A DNA stretch of 64,000 bases from Nymphaea colorata (lineage: Eukaryota; Streptophyta; Magnoliopsida; Nymphaeales; Nymphaeaceae): contig NC_045141.1 of assembly GCF_008831285.2 (NCBI RefSeq), positions 17,222,106 to 17,286,105 of the forward strand. The letters run 5' to 3'. The position numbers were made by a program, and so were the translations under genes. Under the pieces are notes generated by a model. The model worked only from the letters and a program-made list of their open reading frames with translations. It had not been told where the DNA came from and did not search any database. Below, in pieces: positions 34,771 to 47,350 of this stretch. The first letter of the stretch is position 1. Every line of letters starts with the position of its first letter.

Positions 34771-35277
34771 GGTGGAGTTAGAATTTTTTGACCGACAACT
34801 CCTCTAAACTTAAATTTTAAACTGAAGGGGCACTTATATGTGAAAAACTAAAACTCAATGATGTTTTCATATATAAATAAGGTCAATCAATGATGAGTTG
34901 TTCGCATGAGTTTCATAATTTAGTTTCAAGGACTGGTGGTTATCTCGCTGGTGCTTGTGGTGCATGCAAATTTACTGCTTCAAGTAGTGACGGTGGAAGT
35001 GGTAGAGAGACATCTCTGTTGATTTTAAAAAATGCGTTGAAAGGGCAGTTTGTGCTATTGGCATCATACAAATGGGTAGAAGCCAGAAATTTTTTACGAG
35101 AGGGACCGAATTATAGTTTCAAAATTTTATAAGGAATTGAAACATACGTTTTCAAAATTTTTATACAAGATAAATAAAATCTTGTAAAATTTTACCTATA
35201 AACGTTTTAAAAGTTTTTTTTTCTTTTTTTTTGAGGGCGACTAGGACCCCAGCTGTCCCCCCTGACTCCGCCTCTGT
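34771..35277. repeat. GCGGAGTCA-ended repeat
   Basis: It starts AGTGGTGGAGTTAGAATTTT and ends with an inverted GAGGCGGAGTCAGGGG. It is probably another member of the same family, with internal unrelated sequence. No gene. Confidence 0.4.
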
Positions 35278-36160
35278 CTATATATATAAATAATTAAATA
35301 TATCAAATTATTAATGTAAAAATAAATACACCAAGTGGTTCTTGCCTCTAGGATTAAGGACCGCTTTGCAATCTAATTTGCAGTCTAATCAGGATATGAC
35401 ATACTTCTCAACTTAGAGACCACAATCGATTTCATTAGAATGAGGCCCATCAGCAAAGTGCCCCTGGAAGTTGAGCTAAAGATGAGTTGTCTGCATGGGC
35501 GCCAAGCCAAGCAGATACGCAAGGCAAGAGGGGTCAATGCTAATATGCTTCTGAATGCTGCATTAAATTTTGAAGAAAAGAAATGAAAAAACATACAGGC
35601 AAAAAACTTAGCATTTTCAACCCTTATTCTTGTCTCATTATTTTGGATAGAGAAAAAGGAAAAAAGAAAGCCTAATTAGAAACTCTTTTCAGAAAATTAT
35701 CTATAAATTTGTCACATATTATTTCTGTTTTGCATAAGCAGCATAACTAACTAGAAAATGGCAATAAAGACAGCGTATTTTCGTTTCTACGACACTTTTC
35801 TTCTACTTTGTAATAACAATGGTACATGATTTTGCCTGATTTTGTTTGTGCAAAAGAGGAATTAAAACCAAAGTAATTTTTTTAATGAATGTAAATAAAG
35901 CCAAGAAAGGTTTGAACTCTGATGTTTAAATTCCTAGAAAACTATAAATTGGAAAAACGGCTTCTATGTTGTTTTTCTCTTTAGTTTGCGACCTGGAGTT
36001 TACACATATATAGTTTGAGGATTGTGCGAATTAAATTCTTCTGCACCTAACTTCAAAATCCTTTCCAACCTTTCTTTTTTCTCGAAGATAAGCGAAATAT
36101 TGGAGAATGTCAGTCAGGACTGTTCACCTGGCAGTTCCTACTGATTACTTAACAATTGAA
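35278..36160. other. AT-rich intergenic DNA, no gene seen
   Basis: Scattered short frames only; nothing is recognisable on either strand. Confidence 0.6.
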
Positions 36161-36820
36161 TTATCTATAACCTCAAGAACAGATGGATCTGTATAATTAT
36201 AACTTAAAAAGAGAAGTGAGTAACTGATTGCTCATTGCACTGCATTCACGAGAATTTTCGGGTACAAGGATGAATTAAGCCACGTACTACAGCAGATTGA
36301 AATAAATGGAAGCAGACCTAATTCCATCCTGCTGGAGAACTACGTACATAGTCCAGCAGAAACATGTCAAAGAAAAGTAAAACCTATTCTGGACAAAGGT
36401 AAGAAGTGAAAAAAGAAAAAATCATGTTCTGCGGAAAGATCTAAAAATGCCCTTAGACGAGAAGAACCCTCCTGTAAATAGCGATGCAGCCTCTACATTA
36501 TCTATAACTTCAAGAATAGATGGATCTGCATAATTATAACTTAAAAGAGAAGTAGCAGATTTCACTGCATTCACGAGAATTCTCGGGTTCACGGATGAAT
36601 TAAGCCACGTACTGCAGCAGATTGAAATAAATGGAAGCAGGCACAATTCCATCCTGCTGGAGAACTACGTACATTGTCCAACAGAAAAATGTCAAAGAAA
36701 AGCAAATCGTATTCTGGACATAGGTAAGAAGTGAAAAAAAAAATCATGTTCTGTGGAAAGATCTAAAATGCCCTTAGACAAGAAGAAACCCTCCTATAAA
36801 TAGCGATGCAGCCTCTACAT
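36161..36820 (+). promoter_or_regulatory. Tandem duplication of the copy D promoter
   Basis: Two copies (about 36,161-36,497 and 36,498-36,820) share TTATCTATAACYTCAAGAAY at the start and AATAGCGATGCAGCCTCTAC at the end. The downstream copy has TATAAATA at 36,795-36,802 and the upstream copy TGTAAATA at 36,473-36,480, so only the proximal one keeps a good TATA box. Confidence 0.85.
36795..36802 (+). promoter_or_regulatory. TATA box of BAHD copy D
   Basis: TATAAATA lies about 108 bp before the ATG at 36,904, a normal spacing for a plant gene with a 70-80-bp leader. Confidence 0.75.
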
Positions 36821-36903
36821 TTCATTCACGTCTTCTTTCCTCCGCTTGTCTACTTCCATTAGAGTTGCAAGTTTTCAACTCTCCTTTGTAGGCAGCAACA
36901 GTA

Positions 36904-38302
36904 ATGGCTGCTGGGGCTTCGGTTGAACAGGTTTCAACAACGAAGGCCCACCTTCCCTGGAAGGTCGACTCCCCTACTTGATTGGAGCTAACTGCATGGG
37001 ATCTAGCCATGCTCTCCACTCACTACATGCAAATCTGCATTGTCTTTCCCAAGCCACCCATGCCGTTGGACGACACCATCCGTCGCCTGCAAACCTCCCT
37101 CTCCGACAGCCTCCTGCACTTTCCCTTCTTGTCCGGCCGACTAGCCACGGACCCCGAGACCACCACCTACGTGGATTGCAATGACACAGGAGTTGAGTTC
37201 ACCGTCTCCAAGGCGGCCGGACTGTGCATCTCTGACCTGGTTTCCGACGTCGTTCCGGAAACCATAAACTCATTTTTCCCTTTGGTTAGTGCCATCGGCT
37301 ACGACGGCCATTATCGTCCCCTTCTTGCCGTCCAGGTATGGCCGTTCTCTTCGGCTTAATTTCACAAATGTAAGTACTTTAAGTTAATGTGGTGTGTAAA
37401 TTCCTAGCTTTTCTATGTTCAAATTTTGGAGTAGGTGACAGAGGTGGTGGACGGAGTAGTGATAGGCTGCTCGATGAACCATGTGATCGGAGACGGCGGG
37501 TCCTTCTGGCACTTTGTCGAGTCATGGTCTGAGCTGAGCGCCGGCGCCAAGACCATAACCCGACCGCCGGTGACGGAGCGGCCACCGATCCATAAGGAAG
37601 TGGGTCGGATCCGGTTCACCGTCTCCGAAAAGAATATGGACCGAACCTTGCCACCACCATTCAAGGTCCGCATTTTCCGCTTCACTAGCAAAGGTGTAGC
37701 TCGTGTGAAGGCCAAGGCCAACCAGCAACTCAAGCACCCGAAATGCGGGGAAGTCTCATCTCTCCAGGCGATCACCGCCCTAATGTGGCGGTCCATGATG
37801 CGCGCCAAGAATCTACCGACGGAGCTGATCACCCTCTGCATAATGAACGTCGGTTGTCGCTGCAGACTGGAGCCGCCGTTGCCGGAGGAGTATTTCGGCA
37901 ACTGCGTGCAGCCACTCATGGTGCACGCCAAGGTCGGTGAGCTCTTGGGTTACGACCTCGGCTGGGCGGGTCGAGCCCTGCATCGTGGCATTGCGGCCCA
38001 AATGGCCGATGCCGTCCGCAATCGTGTGAAAGGATGGGTGAAGATGCCATATATGGCAACAGCCGGCCGGTACCGAACATCATTGTGGTGGGAGGCTCCC
38101 CAAGGGAGGACATATATGGGATCGACTTCGGGTGGGGAACGGGTTTTGCTGTGCTCAGCGGACCGGAGAGCAAGTTTGATGGGGGAATTGCAGCTTTCCC
38201 TGAAAACTGTGGGAGTGGAAGCATCGATTTACAGGTTTGCTTGGCCCCTTGAGCGCCTTGGAGTCAGATGAGGAGCTCTTGGATGCACTCAACGCTGCCT
38301 AA
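36904..38302 (+). pseudogene. BAHD acyltransferase copy D, broken
   Basis: Exon 1 is 36,904-37,335 (144 codons, the same length as copy C), followed by a 99-bp intron and exon 2 from 37,435. HXXXD is HVIGD at 37,480-37,494 and DFGWG is at 38,124-38,138. There are three lesions: TGA at 36,979-36,981 (codon 26), a net four-base loss near 38,049 compared with copy A, and a frame break at 38,250-38,258 separating CLAP from the conserved ALESDEELLDALNAA tail (stop at 38,300-38,302). The promoter looks intact, so it may still be transcribed. It is the best-preserved A/D-type member in the window. Confidence 0.9.
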
Positions 38303-40775
38303 GCCTAACTTTTTTTTATCCATCTATCTATCTATCTTAATGCTTGCATATCAACATATGTAACTGGCAACATTAATTACAGCACCTATGGGTCCGTTCA
38401 AGTTCATTTAATGAATCATCTTTGTTGCTAGTAACTCTCTTGATGCATGCTGGGTAGTACTTTAACTGTGGTTGTGTTACGGTACTTTTTGGTACGTAGT
38501 GACGATCCATTAAGTAGTGGGGAAACCCTCCATGAAACTTAGCTACGAAGGCCTGACTCTTGAGCCTTCTAATACCAGAGTTCCCCACACAAACGTACAA
38601 CCAAAAGTGTCGGAGCCATAAATCACACAAACCAACTTGTTTTAAGCTGGTTATGTACGCTTGTTGCACTAAATTTTAGTGCGTCACGAAGAAAATACTT
38701 TTGGTTAATAGAAAAAGAAAACGTTTTGTAAGCTCAATAATTTTTTTTTTTTTAAAAAAGTGAAAAGATTAAAAAGGACAAAATATTTCCATTTTCGTTT
38801 GGCGTATCATGCACCTAACGGCGCATCCAACTCACTCCACAACTTGTTGGCACGCGATCGTTCATCACCTGCATTCCTTTCCTCGTTGTTATGTTTCATT
38901 AATTAGTGGCAAGAGAAAAACTTACCACCACTGGGACAAGAGACAACTTTCGGACGATACCCACCACGGCCGCTGGCACACGTGCTATGTCAAGCCATAT
39001 ATATATATATTCTTTGTCCATCAGGCCTTTGATGCAATGTATCAAATAATGTATATCATGAAAGGGGATAGTGATTGAGATTGTGATTAGGTGGTAGAGA
39101 GACAAAGTAAACATTGGTTGACTAAAGTGTTGATGTGGTCAGTAAGAAAGAACCAAGCGAAAACCATCCTAGGAGAGAACGGCTGGCCCAAAGGCAGCAT
39201 GGTAATAGGAGGTAGAGAATGGGAGAGAGAGGGTAAGAAAAACAAGGAAGGGAGTTTGCTTGATATGTGAAACACTCCCTCATATACAACCACCTCCGCA
39301 CTAGTTGACCGCATTTCTATTCTGATTTATATCAGAAAGTGGCTTCTCATCCTTCTCCTTCCTCTTACAACTCAACTATTTCTTGTTGAAATCAATTAGG
39401 GCCAAAACTAACACTTATCTATAGTTAATATATAAGAGTAATGATGAAAAGAAAATGAAAATTTATGCAATCACGCCCTTCCTGACATGTAGATCAAGCT
39501 CCTGTGTTTATAGGCCTCTTTCTTTGAATTTAAATGGAGCATAAGATTAAATTTGATCCTTAAATAATTTTCAAAATCTTAGTAAAATGTTGGGGCTTGA
39601 CTTAATCTCATGTTGTGGAAACAAGCACGTTGGCGTTGAAATATTCTTTGGTATACGTAATACATAAAGCCAATTGATTCCTTCTTATCAAGTTCTAAAT
39701 TCAAATTTGACCAAATTTAACCACGCGAGCATACAGATCACAGACTCACACACGCATATATTTTTCAGAGAAAAACCGTGGAGAGAGAGAGAGAGAACAT
39801 TTATTCATTAATTTCTCCCTTCTGCAGACAATCCTGCTTTACATAAGTAGGTGTGTGACTAACTGATTTAATTTGGGGTCTTCACCTTAAAGAAGTTAGG
39901 CGCCTACTTACATCAATCGGAATGCATAGCAAGAACCAAATTAGAATAGGTAGGCTAGAAATTGGCAAGAAATAAACATGAATTAGAAACTGATGGTATG
40001 GAATTGAGGATGCAACTGGTGCAGATCTAGGACTGCCAAGTGCGATGGTGTGAGGATGGATCGAAATCAGACCGAACTGGAATAGCTACTTTAAGAAGAC
40101 CGACATCTCATGTACCAAATCGCAACCTTACTAGGAATTCTTTTCCCTTCCATAGATTCGCTGAAAATGTTAAAGTTTTGGTTCTTTTACAATTTTAATT
40201 AATTTTATGGATGTGAATGTCATATTTCGAAGCACATAAGTGTTGCTAATTTAATTTAACGAGTTTATCTTGATCATATGTAATTTAACATTCAATTGAG
40301 TTGCCAAAATTTCAGAATCTGATTCATCGTCGCCTCAATAATTTAGTTATCTTTATAAGGGCATATTATCCAAATTCAGTAGTTCCAGAAATTAATTTGA
40401 TTTATCGGTTCGGAAACAAGATCATATCACCATCTAGCTATACCATTCAAAAGAGCATAAAAAATGGTTTTAAAATTTTCGATCTAACTGTAAATCAGGC
40501 CTAGCAAACAACCTGATTTAATTTGCCATACTTTCGATCGTTTTCAAAATATTAAATCTAGAAGTTAGAATCGCTAGAAAAATAAAGAGATTGGCAATGG
40601 GAGCTAACTTTTACCCATAATGCTTTCTAAAAAAGAAATCACTTTTTTCAATTTTTTTAAGGAAAGGCCTCGTTTTTTACAAAAACTAATTTTTCAATGA
40701 CTTAAGAAAGAAACGATATTATGTAAAACGATAAAAAAAACGTAATTGAAAAAATTTCAGCCAACATATTTTATT
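38303..40775. other. Copy D 3' flank, duplicated, no gene
   Basis: 38,303-38,600 matches the copy A and relic E flanks, and 39,085-40,775 matches 24,051-25,570. The part between is unique to this copy. A GA microsatellite lies at 39,783-39,797. After about 40,775, where copy C would begin in the other block, the homology stops. Confidence 0.75.
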
Positions 40776-40786
40776 TCTAGGCGACG

Positions 40787-41041
40787 TTACAAATCACAAT
40801 ACGATCCTTTCTTGAGCCAGAGATGGGCCTGAAAATCAAAACGAATGTGCTTGGCCTGCATTAACTTTCGCTTCTTCAAATATGGTGGGACTCTCCTGGC
40901 AAGAGAGAACGGTTGACCATCAAAAAGTGTCATAATCAAACGGGTGGGCCTATTAGTTACAATCTCATGAACAAGCTTTAAATCTTTAATTAAACTTCCT
41001 AGAACGAGCCCCATTTCATGGACAACTGTGGTGGAAGGCAT
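40787..41041 (-). CDS. Unrecognised 84-residue open frame
   Basis: It runs from a true ATG (MPSTTVVHEMGLVLGSL) to TAA and is moderately rich in Lys and Arg (ARRVPPYLKKRKLMQAK). The composition looks more coding-like than its AT-rich surroundings, and it starts right where the duplicated block ends. I do not recognise the family. It may be a terminal exon or fragment of a longer gene, or chance. Confidence 0.3.
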   Translation of the reverse strand: MPSTTVVHEMGLVLGSLIKDLKLVHEIVTNRPTRLIMTLFDGQPFSLARRVPPYLKKRKLMQAKHIRFDFQAHLWLKKGSYCDL

Positions 41042-43390
41042 TTGTTACTGAGATTAATTTGCTGAAAATTCAGTAACCATTCTTTTGGTAAAATTTTGGG
41101 TATGTAAGACTAAAGGGCCATTTGGCAACAGCAATATTTTTTACTGCTCTATAAATCTGCTCCAAAGACTATATACAACTTTGTAACATAACAAACTGTT
41201 CCCGTTTGCTAGCCAGTGGGTATGTATAATTCACTGTGAATGCGCTTATATCAAGCAAAGATGTGGGATAAAATCCTGCATTGTACATAATTCGGGCCGT
41301 CAAGTTTCAGGCTTTTATTTCATTGATATGTGACTATATTCGATTTGGGAAATTTCAAGCTAGGGACTCAGAGATGTTATATATATATATATACACACAC
41401 ATACATAGCAAGAACAGAAGAAAATGGTGCCTTGATTAGAATGAGCGCTCACTTGATTCAGAAGTTAACTTTATTGGTTCCAAAACAAGGCAATCTTTGG
41501 TATATAGCTAAAACTTTGAGAAGAAAAGCTTTAAATAATGTTTCTAATACTCTCGATTTATCTTTCATCCAGACCTAGCGATCCTTACAACTTGCCAGCC
41601 ATAATTTCGATGCTTTTCTAAAGAATGTAAGACTTGGAAGAGAGATCCCATTGTGCAATTTTTTTAGTAAAGGGCATGGTTCCATAAAAAATAAACTTTC
41701 CCTAACTTAGCAATTCAAAAACAAAAAACAGTAGCTAATGGGATAAAAGTGTAACTTGAAAAAAAATCAGTTGACAAGTTTTTGTTTATAGGATAGGATA
41801 CCACCATATCCAAATGAAAATGGAAAAGTAGCCCGACATGACTGAAAACGAAGAAGACAACATATCAACGTATGCTGGGTGCTGCTCTTTGGCTCTTTAG
41901 GTGCCGCATTAGTGTGCATATGCTCGGGCATCTGCCGGCTCCGCGTCAGAAGACTAATTCAGCGCCCCGGCCCGGCCATGGCCCACGGCAATTATCAACC
42001 CACGGTCTCCTCTTTGCTCTGAAAGGTTCAACGGGCCCTTCATTATGATCTTTCGAAGAAATTTCTCCCACCAGGTTCCAAAGATCTGTACATTCTGACA
42101 CGGAAACGGGCATAGAACTGCTCTGCCCGGCAGAGAATTGCCCAAGTCCGAAGGCAAAGTACTTCAGTTCAGTGTAACTGGTTCCCTCTGGCTTCTCTTG
42201 CGAAGGAGCACCTCATTTGCCAAGTTCATGTGAGTTTTTCTTTTTCTTTTCCCTTTCAATTTTATTGTCGCTTTTCTGTTGGAAATAGTTCTTGCGAGTC
42301 TTAGACCATTTTTGTTTCAGTGATCTCTGTTTTCCTCCGATGATTTCTAAAAAGAGAGATCGATCTTGAAAATGTATGGGGGCCTGAGATTGCCATCTTC
42401 ATCCCATATGGTTGTCGGCGGTAGTTGCCTCCTCATTTATTGGGATTTAAGTGTTTTTTTTACTGTTCGGTGGGTTGCAGGTGATTCACAAGAAGACAGT
42501 TTAAGACCAGTGTTTATCGTCCAATGTTTTATTCGTAAGCTCATTATCTTTGTTCAGTCGTAGCGGAGTTTATTCTCCTTTGAGGATGATTGACGGCTTT
42601 TTGTGCTTCAGGGGGGCGTTTGACGAGCGCGGATGTTACTGTAGAGCGCAGATAAACATCCGAGTTTTATTGTATTATGTTCATGAGGGTTGAACATAAT
42701 TTTGAAGAAATTTCAATCTAAGCTGTGGTATTTATAATCATAGCTGGGACTTCTGATCTGCTTCTGTTTGTTTGAGCCAAGGCTGAAATATAGAATTAAG
42801 TTCGTCTTTCTGAGTCAATTGTGATGGTTGTCTGTGCAGCTCTCTCCAAAGGATCATCTACGTTTCCTGGCATCTTATGCCACAGTTTTGAAGAGGACTG
42901 AGGGTGAAAATCTGCTCTTGCAGAAACATACCGAAAACGATCTGCTTGAGCATCTAAATTTCAGAATTTAATTTTTTGTGGAAACTTTCATTATTTTCCC
43001 CACCTTAGACACCCTAAGAATATTGCCAAGAGAACTGCTTTAGCATTGTTTGTGATCTATATGCTTGATATGCCTTTTTGAAGCAACATCATAATATTTC
43101 GTCTCACCACATTCTGTTTTGAGCCATCCATCTATTGAATTAGCAACAATCTGAGCATAAACTAAATTGAGACATTCTGTTGTTATTGGGAACATGGCCC
43201 ATTTCAGCGACTCTTGATCAGGTGGGTCATAATTTTTCGTCGAATTATAACATGGGCTTTAGAAGATAAGAGGCAACATTTGGTGCTCATATGGCCTGTT
43301 CTGGTGGGGGTTACAACGGTCAATATTTTTGTGTGTCGCCGGCGGGGACTTAAAAATTCTATACAGCCGGCAGGGCTGTAGCCAGGGAAG
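41042..43390. other. Intergenic region upstream of the NLR, no gene called
   Basis: It is AT-rich with a TA/CA microsatellite near 41,380. Short open frames show no family. The last kilobase may contain the promoter and 5' leader of the NLR, but I cannot place a TATA box. Confidence 0.55.
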
Positions 43391-46300
43391 ATGACGGAAA
43401 TTGCTGCTGGCGCAGCTGCTGGCCTTTGCGCACAAGAGTGGTGGAATATAATCAAACGAGTATTTAGGCAACCTAGTGAGTTTAAAAAGCAGTACAAGGA
43501 CCTTGAGAGGGTGTTGGAAGAGTTAAGACCAGTACTGGACAAACATTCGACCAATCCGGAGCTGGAGGCTCTGCGCTGCGAGATGAGAAATGGCAGAGAG
43601 CTCATAAGCAAGTGTGCCAAAGTTGGCTGTTGGAACATCCTCAAGCAAAACGACTACTCCAGCCGGCTACAACAGCAAGTAAAAGCGATTCAGAATTGCA
43701 GAGACACTGCGATTTTGAGTGGGGTTCTGGAACTAAATTCCAAGTTGCCGGGAGGAGGCGAGGTGGCTGGACTTAGGTCTGTTGCTGCTCTGCCTCCTCT
43801 CCTTGGTAAGGTCTTTGGCATTGAGAAGCCTCTGACTGAGCTGAAAGGGATGTTAAAGAGGAATCAAGTGGTCGGCGTCTATGGGATGGTAGGGTGCGGA
43901 AAGACCACCTTGGTGAACGTCCTCTGCAGGGACCCAGATATCGAAGGTGCCTCTCCCTTCTATTACTCAATCACGTTCCCTCTCTTTGTATGCTTCACAG
44001 CTTTGGCGTTCAGGGTGAATTCATTGTTTGAAAAGAAAACCTTGTTCCCTTACATTCTTCGTTAATCGTGATTGCAGTTATTCTGTAAATTAAAACGATG
44101 ATTGTTAACCATCAACCATCCATGCATTTGTAGACTCTTTTGGACTATACAATACACCCAGCAGGCACAAAGTTTTTTTATGATTAAAATAACACATTTA
44201 AAACTTCACATTAATAAATATATATGTGTGTGTGTGCAAAATTTTAAAATCTTTCTCCTTCTATAGTTGAGCAGAACTCCCCATTTTCTTTATGTTGGCT
44301 TCTCCGCTGTCTCGGGCCTGTTCCGTGAGAACATCTTCTACTTCAAGGTTTCGAAATCACCGGATACGCTGCACATCCTGGAAGGAATATGGTCTCAGTT
44401 GCTGGTTGAAAAAGTGCCCAGGTTTAAAGACGTGGAAGACGCGGTGAGGCAGGTAGCGCATGGGCTGAGTAAGCAGCCGATCAAGTACTCAGGGGATGGT
44501 TTGATTTTCTTAGATGATGTTTGGTCTGAGAAGGATCTGAAGAATCTCTTGTTCAGAACAGAGCGTTTAAAAACCATCTTCACCTCTAGGGAGATTATAA
44601 AAATCAAACCACATGAGGGGGAAATTTATTCATTGCCAAATCTAGAAGAAGAGGCAGCAAAGGAGTTATTCTATCATGTAGCGGGGAACCCATCGCCGAT
44701 TTACACCAGCGCAGCAGAGCAGGTGCTGTTCCTTTTTTCCTTATTACCTGCTGCTCTTTTAGTATTGTCAGGTACTGTTTTGTCTACCCGCATCCAAATT
44801 GTGAAGACGTTTTCGCCAGCTTATGTTGATGCAATTGAATTGATACTTAGAGATTGAGTTGGCATTTGCCTTGTCGTAAAAAATGGAATTTGAACCGAGT
44901 GGCAAAAAGTATTACTACATTTATTTTGAAAAAAAATGAATAAGAAAAAGTATAATGGCATTCAAAAACCAATTAAATATGAACGGTTCACGACATGAGG
45001 CGCCCCTGTATAGGCCGATGAGTCCAACCAAGTTGCTCCTGATTCACACACTACCGAGTATCACAGCCTCACTCTTCTCTTGGAAAAAAGAGCCATGTAC
45101 CTTAGAAATGGTAGGTGCCATTGTCGCATTCCAATCAAATACTTTCTACTAAGGAAGCGAATGTGCTCAGACATACAAGCTACATATACTTGCTTCTTCT
45201 GATGGTCGTCCGTGTCTGTTCGAGCATGAGCTGACTATTTTTTTTGCAGATAATCAAAAGATGCGGTGGGCTGCCATTGGCATTAGAGCTTATAGGAGGA
45301 AGCCTTAATGACGAACCCATTGAAAGATGGCAAGCTATTAGAAAGGACCTGCTAAATGAAGGCGACATTTACAAAAGCGAGAAGGATCTACTCAGCTACT
45401 TCTCTAAAACAATAGACTCGCTGAGCCCACAACTCCAGGAGTGTTTTCTGGATTTGGGTTCCTTTCCTGAAGATAAAAGGCTAACTGCTCCTTCCATTAT
45501 AGACATGTGGGTTGAACTCTACGGCCTAACAGAGGAAAATGCCTTTCTCGAACTTTCTGAACTCTCCAAGAAACATTTGCTTAATCTTACGTGGAGAACA
45601 AGGTTAGAGAGGCAGAAGCTATAGGAGGATTGACTTAGGCAGATTTCTAACAGAGGCTTCATCTACTGCAGAAGCCACACCATTGATGGTGGTAACTATC
45701 ACGACATCATCGTAAGTCAGCATGACCTACTCAGACACTTGGCCCTCCATTATTGGACTATGAAAGGCCGTACAGAGAGAAAAAGAGTGGTCGTGAAAGG
45801 GAAGGAGGGTGGTGAATTAGGGACTCAGAATCATCAAGAAATTGAAGCACCAGATGCCGAGATTGTCTCCTTGCAAGGTGCTTCTGAACTTCTTTTCATC
45901 ATTTTCTTTCTTCCTTTTTCCTGTGCCTCCTCTGAAGGAACAATTTGGCACGAATTTCTCGTAGGCTGCGAGGCTAATAATGGAAGATGGAGCAACAGAG
46001 AGTTTCGCAATGCTAAAGTATTGATGCTAAACTTCTCAGGGGAGACATATCAGTTACCTCCCTTTCTGGGAATCATGGAGAACCTAAAGGTTTTGATCAT
46101 TACGAATCATAGCTTGAATCAAGCAAAACTCCAAATGGGGGGAAACTCTCTCAGCAACCTCAGAAGAATGAGGCTTGAGAGAATTTCGGTAGCTGGCCTT
46201 TTTGAGATTGAAAATTCATTGTTGCGCAGTCTACACAAACTATCTCTATTCTTCTGCGAGTTCAGCCAGTCCAGCAGTGATTCGGCCGCTCAGAATATCC

Positions 46301-46788
46301 CCGCCATCTTTCCTGGCCTCAAGGAGCTCGAAATCCACTACGCCGCTGACTTGCTGCACCTGCCCCCAGCCGTCTGCGAAGCGAGAAGTCTTCGAAAGTT
46401 GAGCGTAACGAAGTGCCCTGCCTTAAAGTCGCTGCCTCAAAGGATGAACCAACTGACCAACTTAGAGTTCCTGAACATCTATGCTTGTTCGAGCCTGGAA
46501 GGCCTACCAGACTCAATTTGTGAGCTCAAGCATCTCAGAGTTTTGGATTTATGTGACTGTTGTATGATCGAAAGACTCCCTGAGAATTTAGGCAGTCTGA
46601 GTTGTCTGGCCAGAATCGATATGAGGCGCTGTCTAAAGATAGACGAGCTACCGGAATCAGTGACGCAGATAGAAGATCTTGAGTCGGTCGTTTGTGACGA
46701 AGCCATTAGGCACCTCTGGGATCAGGTGATCGGGAGAGAAAAGGTCTACGTGCCTGAAGAGGAGACCAACTTGAATTTTCTTCGGTAA
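43391..46788 (+). CDS. RPW8-NBS-LRR helper NLR (ADR1/NRG1 type)
   Basis: Exon 1 (43,391-43,946) encodes an RPW8-type coiled-coil domain and the P-loop GMVGCGKTT (residues 165-173). Exon 2 (about 44,316-44,722) holds FRENIFYFKVS, kinase-2 LIFLDDVW and the RNBS-B-like TIFTSRE. Exon 3 (45,250-45,602) has CGGLPLAL and CFLDLGSFPEDKRL. Exon 4 (45,654-45,877) has QHDLLRHLALH, the QHD form of the MHD switch seen in ADR1-like proteins. Exon 5 (45,965-46,788) carries the leucine-rich repeats and ends NLNFLR. Such RNLs act downstream of sensor NLRs and EDS1 complexes at membranes. The exon 1/exon 2 join is a problem: no GT-AG pair keeps the frame into FRENIF. The intron before exon 4 is only 51 bp. It may be a pseudogene or have an unusual splice site. 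Confidence 0.8.
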
Positions 46789-47147
46789 TGAGTTGGAGAT
46801 GGATCGATGTGCTTGAGCTCGTGAAATAAGTCCGTCGTTTCTTCCTTGTTAAATGTAACCAAATGATGCTGATTCTTTGTGAATGTGGTTAATTATTGTT
46901 AATTAAGAAAGACTGAAGGGTTTATTGTATGAATTATATTCGATACCTAAACGTCGAACAGCTACAAATATTAGCCGGTCAATACTCTTGTTGCTGATTC
47001 AGTAGTGAATGTGGATGATTAAGAATACTAAAGGATGTATTGTGAGGAAGATGCCATTATTCGAGAGTCAATTAACGTCGTAAGCTACAAACATTAGCCA
47101 GTCATACTCTCTTTTCTTTTATATATATATATATATATATATATTTA

Positions 47148-47230
47148 TTGAATGATGACTTACTTTTTAGAACCACCCCGAATTAAGGCTGTCTATAATG
47201 ATATAATGAGTTCCCAACTTTTTTTCTGTG

Positions 47231-47268
<38 letters not shown>

Positions 47269-47350
47269 AATGATGACTTACTTTTGAGAACCACCCAGCT
47301 ATCAGAATTAAGGCTGTCTAGTACGAGTTTCCAACTTTTTTTTCTGTGTT
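47148..47350. repeat. 118-bp direct duplication separated by TA repeats
   Basis: TTGAATGATGACTTACTTTT occurs at 47,148 and 47,266; each copy is followed by AATTAAGGCTGTCTA and AACTTTTTTTCTGTG. TA repeats lie at 47,121-47,144 and 47,232-47,266. Confidence 0.85.

Noticed and set aside
41100-41300. AAGGGCCATTTGGCAACAGC as a possible MITE end
   Set aside because: No inverted partner or target duplication could be found nearby.
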